A DNA stretch of 17,447 bases from an uncultured Eubacteriales bacterium. Its GTDB lineage: Bacteria; Bacillota; Clostridia; Monoglobales; Monoglobaceae. Below the pieces are notes generated by a model. It worked only from the letters and a program-made list of their open reading frames with translations. It did no database searches and was not told the DNA's origin. The stretch is taken from NCBI GenBank assembly GCA_900545865.1, contig URAN01000061.1:1-17447 (forward strand), written 5' to 3'. Positions 6,674-13,070 of this stretch are shown here, piece by piece (the stretch's first letter is position 1; the number at the start of each line of letters is the position of its first letter). A program made the position numbers and the translations under genes.

Positions 6674-7228
6674 ATGAATAAAAAAATCAGTACAAAAGAT
6701 ATGGTCGTGTCGGCATTGCTTATTGCCATAGGAATTTTGATTCCGATGATTTTTACGGGGCCGCCTTTTAAAATAGTGGTAGGTCCGTATTCGGCAACGC
6801 TTATGGCGCACGTTCCCGTTATTTTGGCGATGTTTATCTCACCTCAGACAGCCGTGTTTACCGCGGTCGGTACAACAATAGGATTTTTGATTACAACACC
6901 ACTGATTGTTGCCGTTCGTGCGGCTTCGCACATTGTGTTTGCAATTGTCGGTGCGATTCTTATAAAAAGAAAGGTCGGCGTTATTCCGCTTTGCCTGATA
7001 ACGGGCGTAATACACGCCGCTTTAGAGGGTTTAACCGTTTTGGTGTTTTACGCCGGAGGATTTGCCGAACCTGCCGAGAGCTATTCGGCGAATATGATGG
7101 TTATTATAACCGCGGTCGGTACAATGGCACATCACATCGTTGACTTTATTATTGCGTATGCGGTCGGCAAGGGGCTTGCGTCCGCAAAGTTGCTGCCGCC
7201 GATGCCGAGGTTATTCGGTTCGAAATAG
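6674..7228 (+). CDS. ECF transporter S-component-like membrane protein, substrate unknown
   Basis: The 184-residue protein is very hydrophobic, with about five to six membrane segments (for example MVVSALLIAIGILIPMIF near the start, VPVILAMFI, FTAVGTTIGFLI, HIVFAIVGAILI, and a last one near VDFIIAYAV). Size, topology and the amino-terminal KxxTKDMVVSALLIAIG pattern fit vitamin- or cofactor-binding S components of energy-coupling factor importers. No ATPase or T component is nearby, so it would share a module encoded elsewhere (group II style). Start 6674 follows CGGAGG (6659-6664) by 9 nt. It lies 11 nt before a LUD-domain gene and is almost certainly co-transcribed with it. The substrate cannot be read from the sequence. 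Confidence 0.75.
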   Translation: MNKKISTKDMVVSALLIAIGILIPMIFTGPPFKIVVGPYSATLMAHVPVILAMFISPQTAVFTAVGTTIGFLITTPLIVAVRAASHIVFAIVGAILIKRKVGVIPLCLITGVIHAALEGLTVLVFYAGGFAEPAESYSANMMVIITAVGTMAHHIVDFIIAYAVGKGLASAKLLPPMPRLFGSK

Positions 7229-7239
7229 GGGTACAATTT

Positions 7240-7854
7240 ATGGATGAAAAGATGAAAAAACTTGCACAAAAGCTCGAAATGCGAAATTTTGATGTGTATT
7301 GCTGTGAAAGCGGAAGTGAAGCAAAAGAAACAGCACTATCGCTTATAGAGAGCGGAGAGAGCGTTGCGTGGGGCGGCTCGAAAACAATAAATGAAATCGG
7401 TCTTATTGACGCACTTAGAAACGGCGGATATAACTTGATTGACAGAGATGCCGCCGAAAACGCCGAGGAAAAGTTTGAGCTTATGCGCTGCGGACTTACG
7501 GCGGATGTGTTTTTGATGAGTACAAACGCGGTCAGCGGGGACGGAATTCTGGTTAATATAGACGGACTCGGAAATCGTGTTGCAGCGATGTGTTTCGGAC
7601 CGAAAAAGGTTATAATTGTAATGGGCAGGAACAAGCTATGTCAAACCGTTGAGGATGCGGAGTATCGCGCAAGAAATACCGCGGCGGTCAAGAATGCCGA
7701 AAGATTCGGTCTGACCAAAACGGGCTGTTCGCGCGGAAAGTGTTCGGATTGTCTGTCCGATGAATGTATGTGTACTTATATTGTGAGAACACGCCGAAAT
7801 AAGGTTGACGGCAGGATAAAAGTCATTTTGGTTGACGAAGAACTCGGATTTTAA
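7240..7854 (+). CDS. LUD domain (DUF162, lactate-utilisation-type) protein
   Basis: This 204-residue protein shows the LUD/DUF162 signatures: SVAWGGSKTINEIGL at about residue 45, VFLMSTNAVSGDGILVNIDGLGNRVA in the middle, and KKVIIVMGRNKL. Near the carboxy end is a Cys cluster (CSRGKCSDCLSDECMC), possibly for metal or Fe-S binding. LUD proteins include LutC/LutB of lactate oxidation, but stand-alone proteins of this type are mostly uncharacterised, and no lutA or lutB is nearby. The ATG at 7240 follows AGGGG by about 8 nt. The pairing with an ECF S component suggests a role in handling the imported compound or cofactor; that is inference only. Confidence 0.8.
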   Translation: MDEKMKKLAQKLEMRNFDVYCCESGSEAKETALSLIESGESVAWGGSKTINEIGLIDALRNGGYNLIDRDAAENAEEKFELMRCGLTADVFLMSTNAVSGDGILVNIDGLGNRVAAMCFGPKKVIIVMGRNKLCQTVEDAEYRARNTAAVKNAERFGLTKTGCSRGKCSDCLSDECMCTYIVRTRRNKVDGRIKVILVDEELGF

Positions 7855-7870
7855 TAAATTTAATAACAGG

Positions 7871-7895
7871 CGGCAAGGCGTATGCGGCCTTGCCG
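7871..7895 (+). other. Hairpin between the LUD gene and tRNA-Gly
   Basis: A perfect 9-bp stem, CGGCAAGGC (7871-7879) with GCCTTGCCG (7887-7895), closes a 7-nt loop. No T-run follows and the tRNA begins 5 nt later. It is more likely a processing or mRNA 3'-end structure than an efficient terminator. No separate promoter for the tRNA is evident, so the tRNA may be cut from the upstream transcript. Confidence 0.5.
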
Positions 7896-7900
7896 AATAT

Positions 7901-7974
7901 GCGGGTATAGTTCAGCGGCAGAACACCGGCTTCCCAAGCCGGATATGAGGGTTCGACCCCCTTTACCCGCTCCA
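7901..7974 (+). tRNA. tRNA-Gly (anticodon CCC)
   Basis: A full cloverleaf is visible. The acceptor stem is GCGGGTA/TACCCGC, the D arm is GTTC-AGCGGCA-GAAC, the anticodon stem is CCGGC/GCCGG around the loop TTCCCAA, the variable loop has 4 nt, and the T arm is GAGGG-TTCGACC-CCCTT with one G-U pair. The anticodon CCC is at 7933-7935 and reads GGG. The discriminator T and an encoded CCA (7972-7974) complete the gene. Confidence 0.96.
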
Positions 7975-7979
7975 CGGAT

Positions 7980-8027
7980 AAACCCTTGAAAATGCTTTGA
8001 AAACGGCGTTTTCAAGGGTTTGTATTT
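7980..8027 (+). terminator. Terminator after tRNA-Gly
   Basis: A 13-bp inverted repeat, AAACCCTTGAAAA (7980-7992) and TTTTCAAGGGTTT (8009-8021), begins 6 nt past the tRNA CCA. It is followed by GTATTTTG. The T-run is short, but the position and the strong stem support termination. Confidence 0.75.
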
Positions 8028-8090
8028 TGCATTTCAGAGCATTCGTTTCGGCTCTTTTTGTGATAAAAAGCTTTCAAATTAAAATTTTTC

Positions 8091-8119
8091 TTGCATTATT
8101 TGATAAATTGAGTTATAAT
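8091..8119 (+). promoter_or_regulatory. Promoter of the DUF4258/YgiT gene pair
   Basis: TTGCAT (8091-8096) and TATAAT (8114-8119) are separated by 17 bp. Transcription would start near 8126, which is downstream of the ATG at 8124 and so argues that this ATG is not used. Confidence 0.75.
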
Positions 8120-8150
8120 TAAGATGATAAGATTCAAAAGGGTTGATAAT

Positions 8151-8480
8151 TTGAGCGAACTTTCATATACTATTAATGACTTGCGAAACGCATGCAAAAA
8201 CGATAGGGTTGCGTGGAAAGAACACGCTACTCAAAGATTGATACAAAGACACATAATGAAAGCCGAGGCAATAGAGTGTGTGTTGAACGGTGAAATAATA
8301 GAAACATATATATCGGATAAACCTTTTGCAAGCTGTTTGGTTTTCGGATATACGGGAAAGAAACGTCCTATTCATGTTGTATGCAGCTTTGACGGCGAAT
8401 ATATTCATTTTATTACAGCGTATGAACCTGATACAATTAAGTTTTATTCGGATTTAAAGACGAGAAGGAGGAATATATAA
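8151..8480 (+). CDS. DUF4258 protein, probable toxin of a toxin-antitoxin pair
   Basis: The 109-residue protein fits DUF4258, small RelE/BrnT-like proteins often paired with zinc-finger antitoxins. It has the family-type HATQR (His25 to Arg29) followed by IQRHI, VLNGEIIETY, and the late strands HVVCSFDGEYIHFITAYEPD. The start is taken as TTG 8151, because AAAAGGG (8135-8141) is spaced 9 nt before it and the predicted transcription start lies after the ATG at 8124. The stop overlaps the antitoxin ATG by 1 nt. Toxin before antitoxin is the order of mqsRA-like modules. Activity as an RNase is inferred from the family and context, not shown. Confidence 0.72.
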   Translation: MSELSYTINDLRNACKNDRVAWKEHATQRLIQRHIMKAEAIECVLNGEIIETYISDKPFASCLVFGYTGKKRPIHVVCSFDGEYIHFITAYEPDTIKFYSDLKTRRRNI

Positions 8481-8710
8481 TGAAGTGCATTGAATGCGGT
8501 CACGATGTTGTGAGTAAGAAAAAAACGTATGTCGCGAACTTGGAAAACTGTGTTATTATTGTTAAAAATGTTCCGTCAGAGGTCTGTGAGCATTGCGGAG
8601 AGGTATATTATACCGATGAGGTGTTCGGAAAGCTTGAAAAGATTATTTATAAACTTGAGAGCATAATCAATGATATTGCGGTCATTGATTATGAGAACAC
8701 CGCCGCGTAG
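8480..8710 (+). CDS. YgiT-type zinc finger protein, probable antitoxin
   Basis: The 76-residue protein begins MKCIECG and carries two CxxC pairs (Cys3/Cys6 and Cys36/Cys39, CEHCG) spaced as in the zinc-binding amino domain of MqsA/YgiT. The remainder is a short helix (FGKLEKIIYKLESIINDI). No helix-turn-helix domain follows, unlike full MqsA, so DNA-binding autoregulation may be absent or need another factor. A perfect ribosome binding site AAGGAGG (8465-8471) and a 1-nt overlap with the upstream stop indicate tight coupling. A 12-bp inverted repeat (8662-8673 / 8682-8693) lies in its coding sequence. Confidence 0.75.
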   Translation: MKCIECGHDVVSKKKTYVANLENCVIIVKNVPSEVCEHCGEVYYTDEVFGKLEKIIYKLESIINDIAVIDYENTAA

Positions 8711-8768
8711 ATTTAAAGATTCGGATTAAAACCGCAGCAGGTTTTAACGACAGCCGCCGAGAGCGGCG

Positions 8769-8802
8769 AACAATCCCCCGACTGTGCGGTCGGGGGATTG
8801 TT
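8769..8802. terminator. Hairpin terminator between the YgiT gene and the araC-like gene
   Basis: A perfect 14-bp stem, AACAATCCCCCGAC (8769-8782) with GTCGGGGGATTGTT (8789-8802), closes a 6-nt loop. The T-runs are poor on both strands (TTGTTAT). A small helper hairpin GCCGC/GCGGC (8753-8767) precedes it. As the two flanking genes converge, it probably ends both transcripts. Confidence 0.7.
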
Positions 8803-8855
8803 ATGCTGTAATAAATTATAAAATTTTATATGATTTGCGTTGCCTGTGAAAGGCT

Positions 8856-9701
8856 TTATTTGTTTTGTGCAAACGCCTGTGACGGTGAAATCTTCATCTC
8901 GCGTTTATAAACATTCGAAAAATAGCATTGACTGCTGAAGCCGAGTGTCAGCGCCGTTTCGTTGACGGAAAATCCCTGTTTCAAAAGCTCGGACGCGCGA
9001 TTGAGCCGCAGAGTCAGAAAGTATTGGTGTATTGGCATCCCTGCGTATCGGTCAAATACACGTTTTAAATTAGAAACACTCGTGCCGCTTCCCTCGGCAA
9101 TGTCCGAAACGCTGAGCGGCGTGTTTATATTCTTATGCATAAACCGCACAGCGGTGTTAAAGATGTCCGCCGAAGGTGAGTATTGAGTCTTTAACTGAGT
9201 ACTGTTTTCGACAACAGACAAAAACAGCCGATGCATATATGTCGAAACCGTTTGGATGTATGTCGGTATCCTCTCTGTCGGCTCGATAAACCTGTTGTAC
9301 ATATCCAAAGAGCGTATAGAGTGCTCGTTTGCATATTCAAGCATATCGCTGATTATCCGCTGTTGACGGGGATTCAATTTAAAGACTTTATCTTTAAAAA
9401 ATCCGCACAGCTCACCATACATCGAAAATGAAAAAATCAGTGCGCTTGCGCCGGGATTCGATGTGTTATAGAATTTATGCAATTCGTTCGGTTTATGAAA
9501 GATTATATCACCCGATTCAAGATTATAGATGCGCTCGTCGCCTATTGCGCATATTGTTCCGTCCGTGATATACATACATTCCCAAAAGTTGTGCGACTCG
9601 CCCGGGAATGAAAAATCGGTCGGCATATTGCTTCGCAAAAAGAATGAATATATGCGGTCGATATGTATTTTTTCGTCAATTGAATAGTATTTGTATTCCA
9701 T
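8856..9701 (-). CDS. AraC family transcriptional regulator
   Basis: The 281-residue protein has an amino-terminal cupin-like sensing domain (about residues 1-120; NFWECMYITDGTICAIG, and LESGDIIFHKPNELHKFYN with two His) and a carboxy-terminal pair of helix-turn-helix motifs (about 185-281). The second carries the AraC signature: NETALTLGFSSQCYFSNVYKREMKISPSQA. Such regulators usually sense sugars. The start at 9701 follows GGGGG (9707-9711) by 5 nt; the frame stays open to 10433 but that part overlaps the divergent gene and has no family match. It sits divergent to the GH109-like gene, so it probably controls that gene and itself. Confidence 0.9.
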   Translation of the reverse strand: MEYKYYSIDEKIHIDRIYSFFLRSNMPTDFSFPGESHNFWECMYITDGTICAIGDERIYNLESGDIIFHKPNELHKFYNTSNPGASALIFSFSMYGELCGFFKDKVFKLNPRQQRIISDMLEYANEHSIRSLDMYNRFIEPTERIPTYIQTVSTYMHRLFLSVVENSTQLKTQYSPSADIFNTAVRFMHKNINTPLSVSDIAEGSGTSVSNLKRVFDRYAGMPIHQYFLTLRLNRASELLKQGFSVNETALTLGFSSQCYFSNVYKREMKISPSQAFAQNK

Positions 9702-9791
9702 ATAATCCCCCGAAAATTTATTGATGCAAGAGCTAAAATCATATAATTTTGAGCTTTTTTGGTATAGATAATATATTTTTGATGTGATATT

Positions 9792-9820
9792 ATAATACCA
9801 TAACCGAAAGAAAAAGTAAA
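9792..9820 (-). promoter_or_regulatory. Promoter of the araC-like gene
   Basis: On the - strand, TTTACT (9820-9815) and TATTAT (9797-9792) are 17 bp apart, with TGG before the -10. It lies in the 159-bp divergent intergenic region. No equally good promoter is seen for the + strand gene there, which would fit a need for activation by the AraC protein. Confidence 0.6.
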
Positions 9821-9860
9821 GCGCAAAATTATAAAATGATATAAAACGGAGGAGATTATA

Positions 9861-11075
9861 ATGGATGAATTGAGAATAGGTGTTATCGGTCTCGGGTGCA
9901 GGGGACGCGATAATCTTGAAACGATACTCGGTTTTGACGGCGTAAAGGTTACGGCTGTGTGCGATGTGTATGAGGATTTTTGCGATAGGGGCGTTGAAAA
10001 AGTTGTGACTGAACAGAATATCGTTCCTTTTAAAACGACTGATTATCGAGAGTTGCTGAAACGTGACGATGTTGATATTGTGACCGTTTTCACGAGTTGG
10101 GAAACGCATATAAAAATTGCGGTTGACGCGATGAAAGCAGGTAAAATCGTTGGGCTTGAGGTCGGTGGAGCGGCATCTTTGGATGAATGTTGGGAGCTTG
10201 TAAATACTCAGCGTGAGACGGGCGTAAAATTTATGCTGCTTGAAAACTGCTGTTACGGCAGAACCGAACTTTTGGTTCGGAATATAGTCAGAGACGGAAT
10301 TTTTGGCGATATTGTACATTGTCACGGCGCATATGCTCATGACCTGCGGCAAGAGGTTACTTGCGGAAAGGAAAACAGACATTCTCGGCTGAAACACTAT
10401 CTTTCGAGAAATTGTGAGAACTATCCGACGCACGAACTCGGACCGATTGCAAAAATCCTTGATATTAATCGCGGAAACCGTATGACAAGGCTTGTTTCCG
10501 TATCGTCAAAGGCAATGGGGGCGGAAAGATACATAAATGACAGGGCGGATTCGTTTGTCAACCGCGATTTAATAGGCAAAAAGTTTAAACAGGGCGATAT
10601 TGTGAATACACTTATCACTTGCGAAAACGGCGAAACCATATCGCTTACGCTCGATACAACTCTGCCGAGGTCGTACAGCCGCGAATTTACCGTAAGAGGA
10701 ACAAAAGGAATGTATGAGGAGAATACAAATTCGATATTTTTGGACGGTGACAAAGAGGGAGACTCTTTTAAGCAGTATAAAGAGATTTTCGGCAATGCTG
10801 AAAAGTTTGAGGATAAATACCTTCCCGATTATTGGAAAAACATAACCGAACGGCAAATTAAAATCGGTCACGGCGGTATGGATTATTTTGTGTTTAAGGC
10901 GTTCTTTGACGCGGTGAGGGAAAATAAGCCTATGCCGATTGATGTGTATGACGCAGCGGCGTGGATGTGTATTACCGCTCTGTCGGAATATTCGATTGCA
11001 AACGGAAATGTACCCGTTGATATTCCCGATTTCACGGACGGCGAATGGAAAGTGCGCAAAAGACTTGACGTATAG
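9861..11075 (+). CDS. Gfo/Idh/MocA family protein, GH109-like (NAD-dependent glycosidase or oxidoreductase)
   Basis: The 404-residue protein has an amino-terminal NAD(P)-binding Rossmann fold (GxGxxG at 10-15, IGVIGLGCRGR). The usual EKP motif reads EVGGAAS (Glu100). The central part resembles glycoside hydrolase family 109: LLENCCYGR (Glu128), IVRDGIFGDIVHCHGAYAHDLR, YPTHELGPIAKILDINRGNR (His191), and the strand near MTRLVSVSSKAMG. GH109 enzymes use bound NAD to cleave alpha-N-acetylgalactosamine by a redox mechanism. No signal peptide is seen, so it acts in the cytoplasm. GGAGGAG (9848-9854) is 6 nt before the ATG. A plain sugar dehydrogenase is the alternative; I favour GH109-like. Confidence 0.75.
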   Translation: MDELRIGVIGLGCRGRDNLETILGFDGVKVTAVCDVYEDFCDRGVEKVVTEQNIVPFKTTDYRELLKRDDVDIVTVFTSWETHIKIAVDAMKAGKIVGLEVGGAASLDECWELVNTQRETGVKFMLLENCCYGRTELLVRNIVRDGIFGDIVHCHGAYAHDLRQEVTCGKENRHSRLKHYLSRNCENYPTHELGPIAKILDINRGNRMTRLVSVSSKAMGAERYINDRADSFVNRDLIGKKFKQGDIVNTLITCENGETISLTLDTTLPRSYSREFTVRGTKGMYEENTNSIFLDGDKEGDSFKQYKEIFGNAEKFEDKYLPDYWKNITERQIKIGHGGMDYFVFKAFFDAVRENKPMPIDVYDAAAWMCITALSEYSIANGNVPVDIPDFTDGEWKVRKRLDV

Positions 11076-11331
11076 TGAGTACGGAGAATTATACGGATAA
11101 TCACAAATACAGGGAACGATGCCCGCATCGACACGAACACACGAATAAACGGCACAAAATTAGCAGAAAATCATATATGTACAACGGACACCCACACAGG
11201 GTGTCCGTTAAATTTTTGCGATATTGTGCGGCTGTTCGCGCTTGGGACAGCATTCCCTTTTCTCGGGGGCTAAAATTAAAGAGTTGTATGCAACAGTGAA
11301 AAATACCATACCAAAAAAGAAATTTATCTGA
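11076..11331 (+). other. Intergenic region between the GH109-like gene and the binding-protein gene
   Basis: I see no gene in this stretch, part of a 349-nt gap. It contains the terminator at 11183-11217. After it comes a more GC-rich tract of about 80 nt (11218-11300, around cgcttgggacagcattccc) that differs in composition from the AT-rich flanks and may be part of a dispersed element. The last part is AT-rich promoter sequence. Confidence 0.5.
11183..11217 (+). terminator. Terminator of the GH109-like gene
   Basis: An 11-bp perfect stem, AACGGACACCC (11183-11193) with GGGTGTCCGTT (11199-11209), closes a 5-nt loop and is followed by AAATTTTTG. It lies 107 nt past the stop codon and separates this gene from the binding-protein gene. 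Confidence 0.85.
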
Positions 11332-11360
11332 TTTACAAATATTAATTTTAAAGATATAAT
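11332..11360 (+). promoter_or_regulatory. Promoter of the solute-binding protein gene
   Basis: TTTACA (11332-11337) and TATAAT (11355-11360) are separated by 17 bp. A start near 11367 would give a leader of about 58 nt. The strong terminator upstream supports an independent transcript. Confidence 0.75.
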
Positions 11361-11424
11361 TATATCATCAACAGACAGAGTTATCTGTAAAAATTCTTTG
11401 TAAACGATGAAAGGAGAATTATTT

Positions 11425-12888
11425 ATGAAAGTTAAAAAGGTTATGGGAATTTTGCTGGCAACGGCGTTGACGGCATCCGCGTTGTTCGGATGCGGAACAA
11501 AAGATACTAAAACGTCTGACAACGGCGATAAAGTGGTTGTGTCAATTTCGTTCTGGGAGGGCAGTACGAAAAAAGCCCTTCAAAACAGTCTTAAAGAAAT
11601 TTCGGATAAATATACGGAACTTCATCCGAATGTTATGTTTGATTTTCAGCCACAGCCGAACAGCGGTTATCAAGACTGGATAAAGGCGAGAATGGCGGCG
11701 GATGACGCGCCCGTTATTGAGGGTAATAATACATCGGTTCTCAAAGACCAGTATAAAAACGGAAGCCTTTACAGTTTTTCCGAAGAGTTCAATAAGCCTA
11801 ATCCGTATGTAGAGGGCAATAAAGCGTGGAAAGATATGTTTGTTGACGGCAAGCTTGACGCGGCACACGAATATGAAACCGAGCCGACATACGCCGTTCC
11901 GACAAGCGGCATGGGTATCGGAATATATTATAACAAAGATATTTATAAAGAACTCGGACTTGAGATTCCCGAAACATGGGATAAATTTATTGAGAATTGC
12001 AAAAAGATTAACGATTCCGGAAAGAATCCCGTTGCAATGATGCTTATGAAACCCGATGCGGTCGGTTGGTTTAACTGGTATCTCGCAACAGGTATGTTCT
12101 CAAACTATTATCTTGCAAATGATAAACTTAATTTTAACGGCGATAATATTATAAGTACACCCGAACTTTCAAAGGCGGTTCACGAAGGTACTTTTGACCT
12201 TACAAAGGGCGAGGACAACAAGTTTGTAAATAAAATTTTGGATTATTCCGAAGAATTCGGAAAGTATTGTCAGGGGGCTGCGGGGCTTGACGAAGCAGGC
12301 GCAAAAGCACAGTTCCTTGCGGGAACGGCAGGACATATTATGTCGGGAAGCTGGGATATGGATACATTTCTCAATAATCAAAGCGTAAATATCGGCGTAT
12401 TTTCTCTTCCCAAATTTACAAAGGAAAACAGTGAATACGCAAGCTCGAATATGATGATAAGCACGGTATCGACTTTCGGTATAATAAAGTCGGATAAGCA
12501 TACTCAGGCACAGTATGACGCAGCGATAGACTTTCTCAAATTCTTCACCGCGCCCGAGAATTATAAGATTTACATAGAAAAGAGTATGGCGTCGCCGGTA
12601 ATAAAAGGTCTTGATGTCGACCCGATATTCGAGGTATTTAACGCCGGTAAGAATGAGGTCTTGCACCTTATAAGGTCTACGACAACATCAGAGGTGACGG
12701 AAAGTATAGCTCTTTCGACCGCGATGAGCGGAAAGCCGTATAACAGAGATGAATTGATTGCCGGTATGCAAAAGGCTCTTGTGGAATACTGTGATGAAAG
12801 CGACAGAAAGGCGGGAAATTCGGCGGCGAATAACTATGGCGTTGACGACTTGCCGAAAAGAGAGGCTTTTGTTCCGACAGAACCGTAA
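11425..12888 (+). CDS. ABC transporter extracellular sugar-binding lipoprotein (family 1)
   Basis: The 487-residue protein has a lipoprotein signal: a basic start (MKVKK), a hydrophobic core, and the lipobox LFGC with Cys23 as lipid anchor. The mature part fits family 1 solute-binding proteins: VVVSISFWEGSTKKAL, YTELHPNVMFDFQ, AVPTSGMGIGIYYNKDIYKELGLEIPETWDKFIENCKKI, GTAGHIMSGSWDMDTF, and a late AIDFLKFFTAPENYKIYIE. These bind oligosaccharides or sugars outside the membrane. The start at 11425 follows AAAGGAG (11410-11416) by 8 nt. Unusually, no permease genes follow; the next genes are a sensor kinase and response regulator. It could serve an importer encoded elsewhere or act as a receptor for the kinase. 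The ligand is unknown. Confidence 0.9.
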   Translation: MKVKKVMGILLATALTASALFGCGTKDTKTSDNGDKVVVSISFWEGSTKKALQNSLKEISDKYTELHPNVMFDFQPQPNSGYQDWIKARMAADDAPVIEGNNTSVLKDQYKNGSLYSFSEEFNKPNPYVEGNKAWKDMFVDGKLDAAHEYETEPTYAVPTSGMGIGIYYNKDIYKELGLEIPETWDKFIENCKKINDSGKNPVAMMLMKPDAVGWFNWYLATGMFSNYYLANDKLNFNGDNIISTPELSKAVHEGTFDLTKGEDNKFVNKILDYSEEFGKYCQGAAGLDEAGAKAQFLAGTAGHIMSGSWDMDTFLNNQSVNIGVFSLPKFTKENSEYASSNMMISTVSTFGIIKSDKHTQAQYDAAIDFLKFFTAPENYKIYIEKSMASPVIKGLDVDPIFEVFNAGKNEVLHLIRSTTTSEVTESIALSTAMSGKPYNRDELIAGMQKALVEYCDESDRKAGNSAANNYGVDDLPKREAFVPTEP

Positions 12889-12901
12889 TGCAAAATGTTT
12901 T

Positions 12902-12939
12902 GATGTTTCAAAGCCGATTAAGCTCGGCTTTGAAACATC
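12902..12939 (+). other. Strong hairpin without a T-run after the binding-protein gene
   Basis: A perfect 16-bp stem, GATGTTTCAAAGCCGA (12902-12917) with TCGGCTTTGAAACATC (12924-12939), closes a 6-nt loop 13 nt past the stop. No T-run follows on the + strand (CGAATGTAAAAAGG). It may protect the mRNA 3' end or partly terminate, allowing more binding protein than kinase to be made. Confidence 0.75.
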
Positions 12940-12990
12940 TCGAATGTAAAAAGGCGTTTTTGGTATACGGAATATGTATATAATTTCTTA

Positions 12991-13019
12991 TTGAAAGGTT
13001 TTCCGGAAACTGATATAAT
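12991..13019 (+). promoter_or_regulatory. Promoter of the kinase/regulator genes, with a palindrome in the spacer
   Basis: TTGAAA (12991-12996) and TATAAT (13014-13019) are 17 bp apart, with an extended TGa. The spacer contains the perfect palindrome TTTCCGGAAA (13000-13009), placed where a bound protein would block RNA polymerase. The start near 13026 leaves a leader of about 45 nt. Confidence 0.75.
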
Positions 13020-13070
13020 TACAACAGAGCACAATTGTTGTTTTAAATTTATTTACAGGAGAGATGACCA

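Noticed and set aside
8124..8150. ATG at 8124 as the start of the DUF4258 gene
   Set aside because: It falls at or before the predicted transcription start (about 8126) and has no ribosome binding site, while TTG 8151 has AAAAGGG at good spacing. The ATG would be right only if transcription starts further upstream.
9702..10433. Amino-terminal extension of the AraC frame on the - strand, up to 525 residues
   Set aside because: It overlaps the intact GH109-like gene on the other strand, has no family-like sequence, and the ATG at 9701 has a GGGGG ribosome binding site, a promoter upstream and the expected AraC length.
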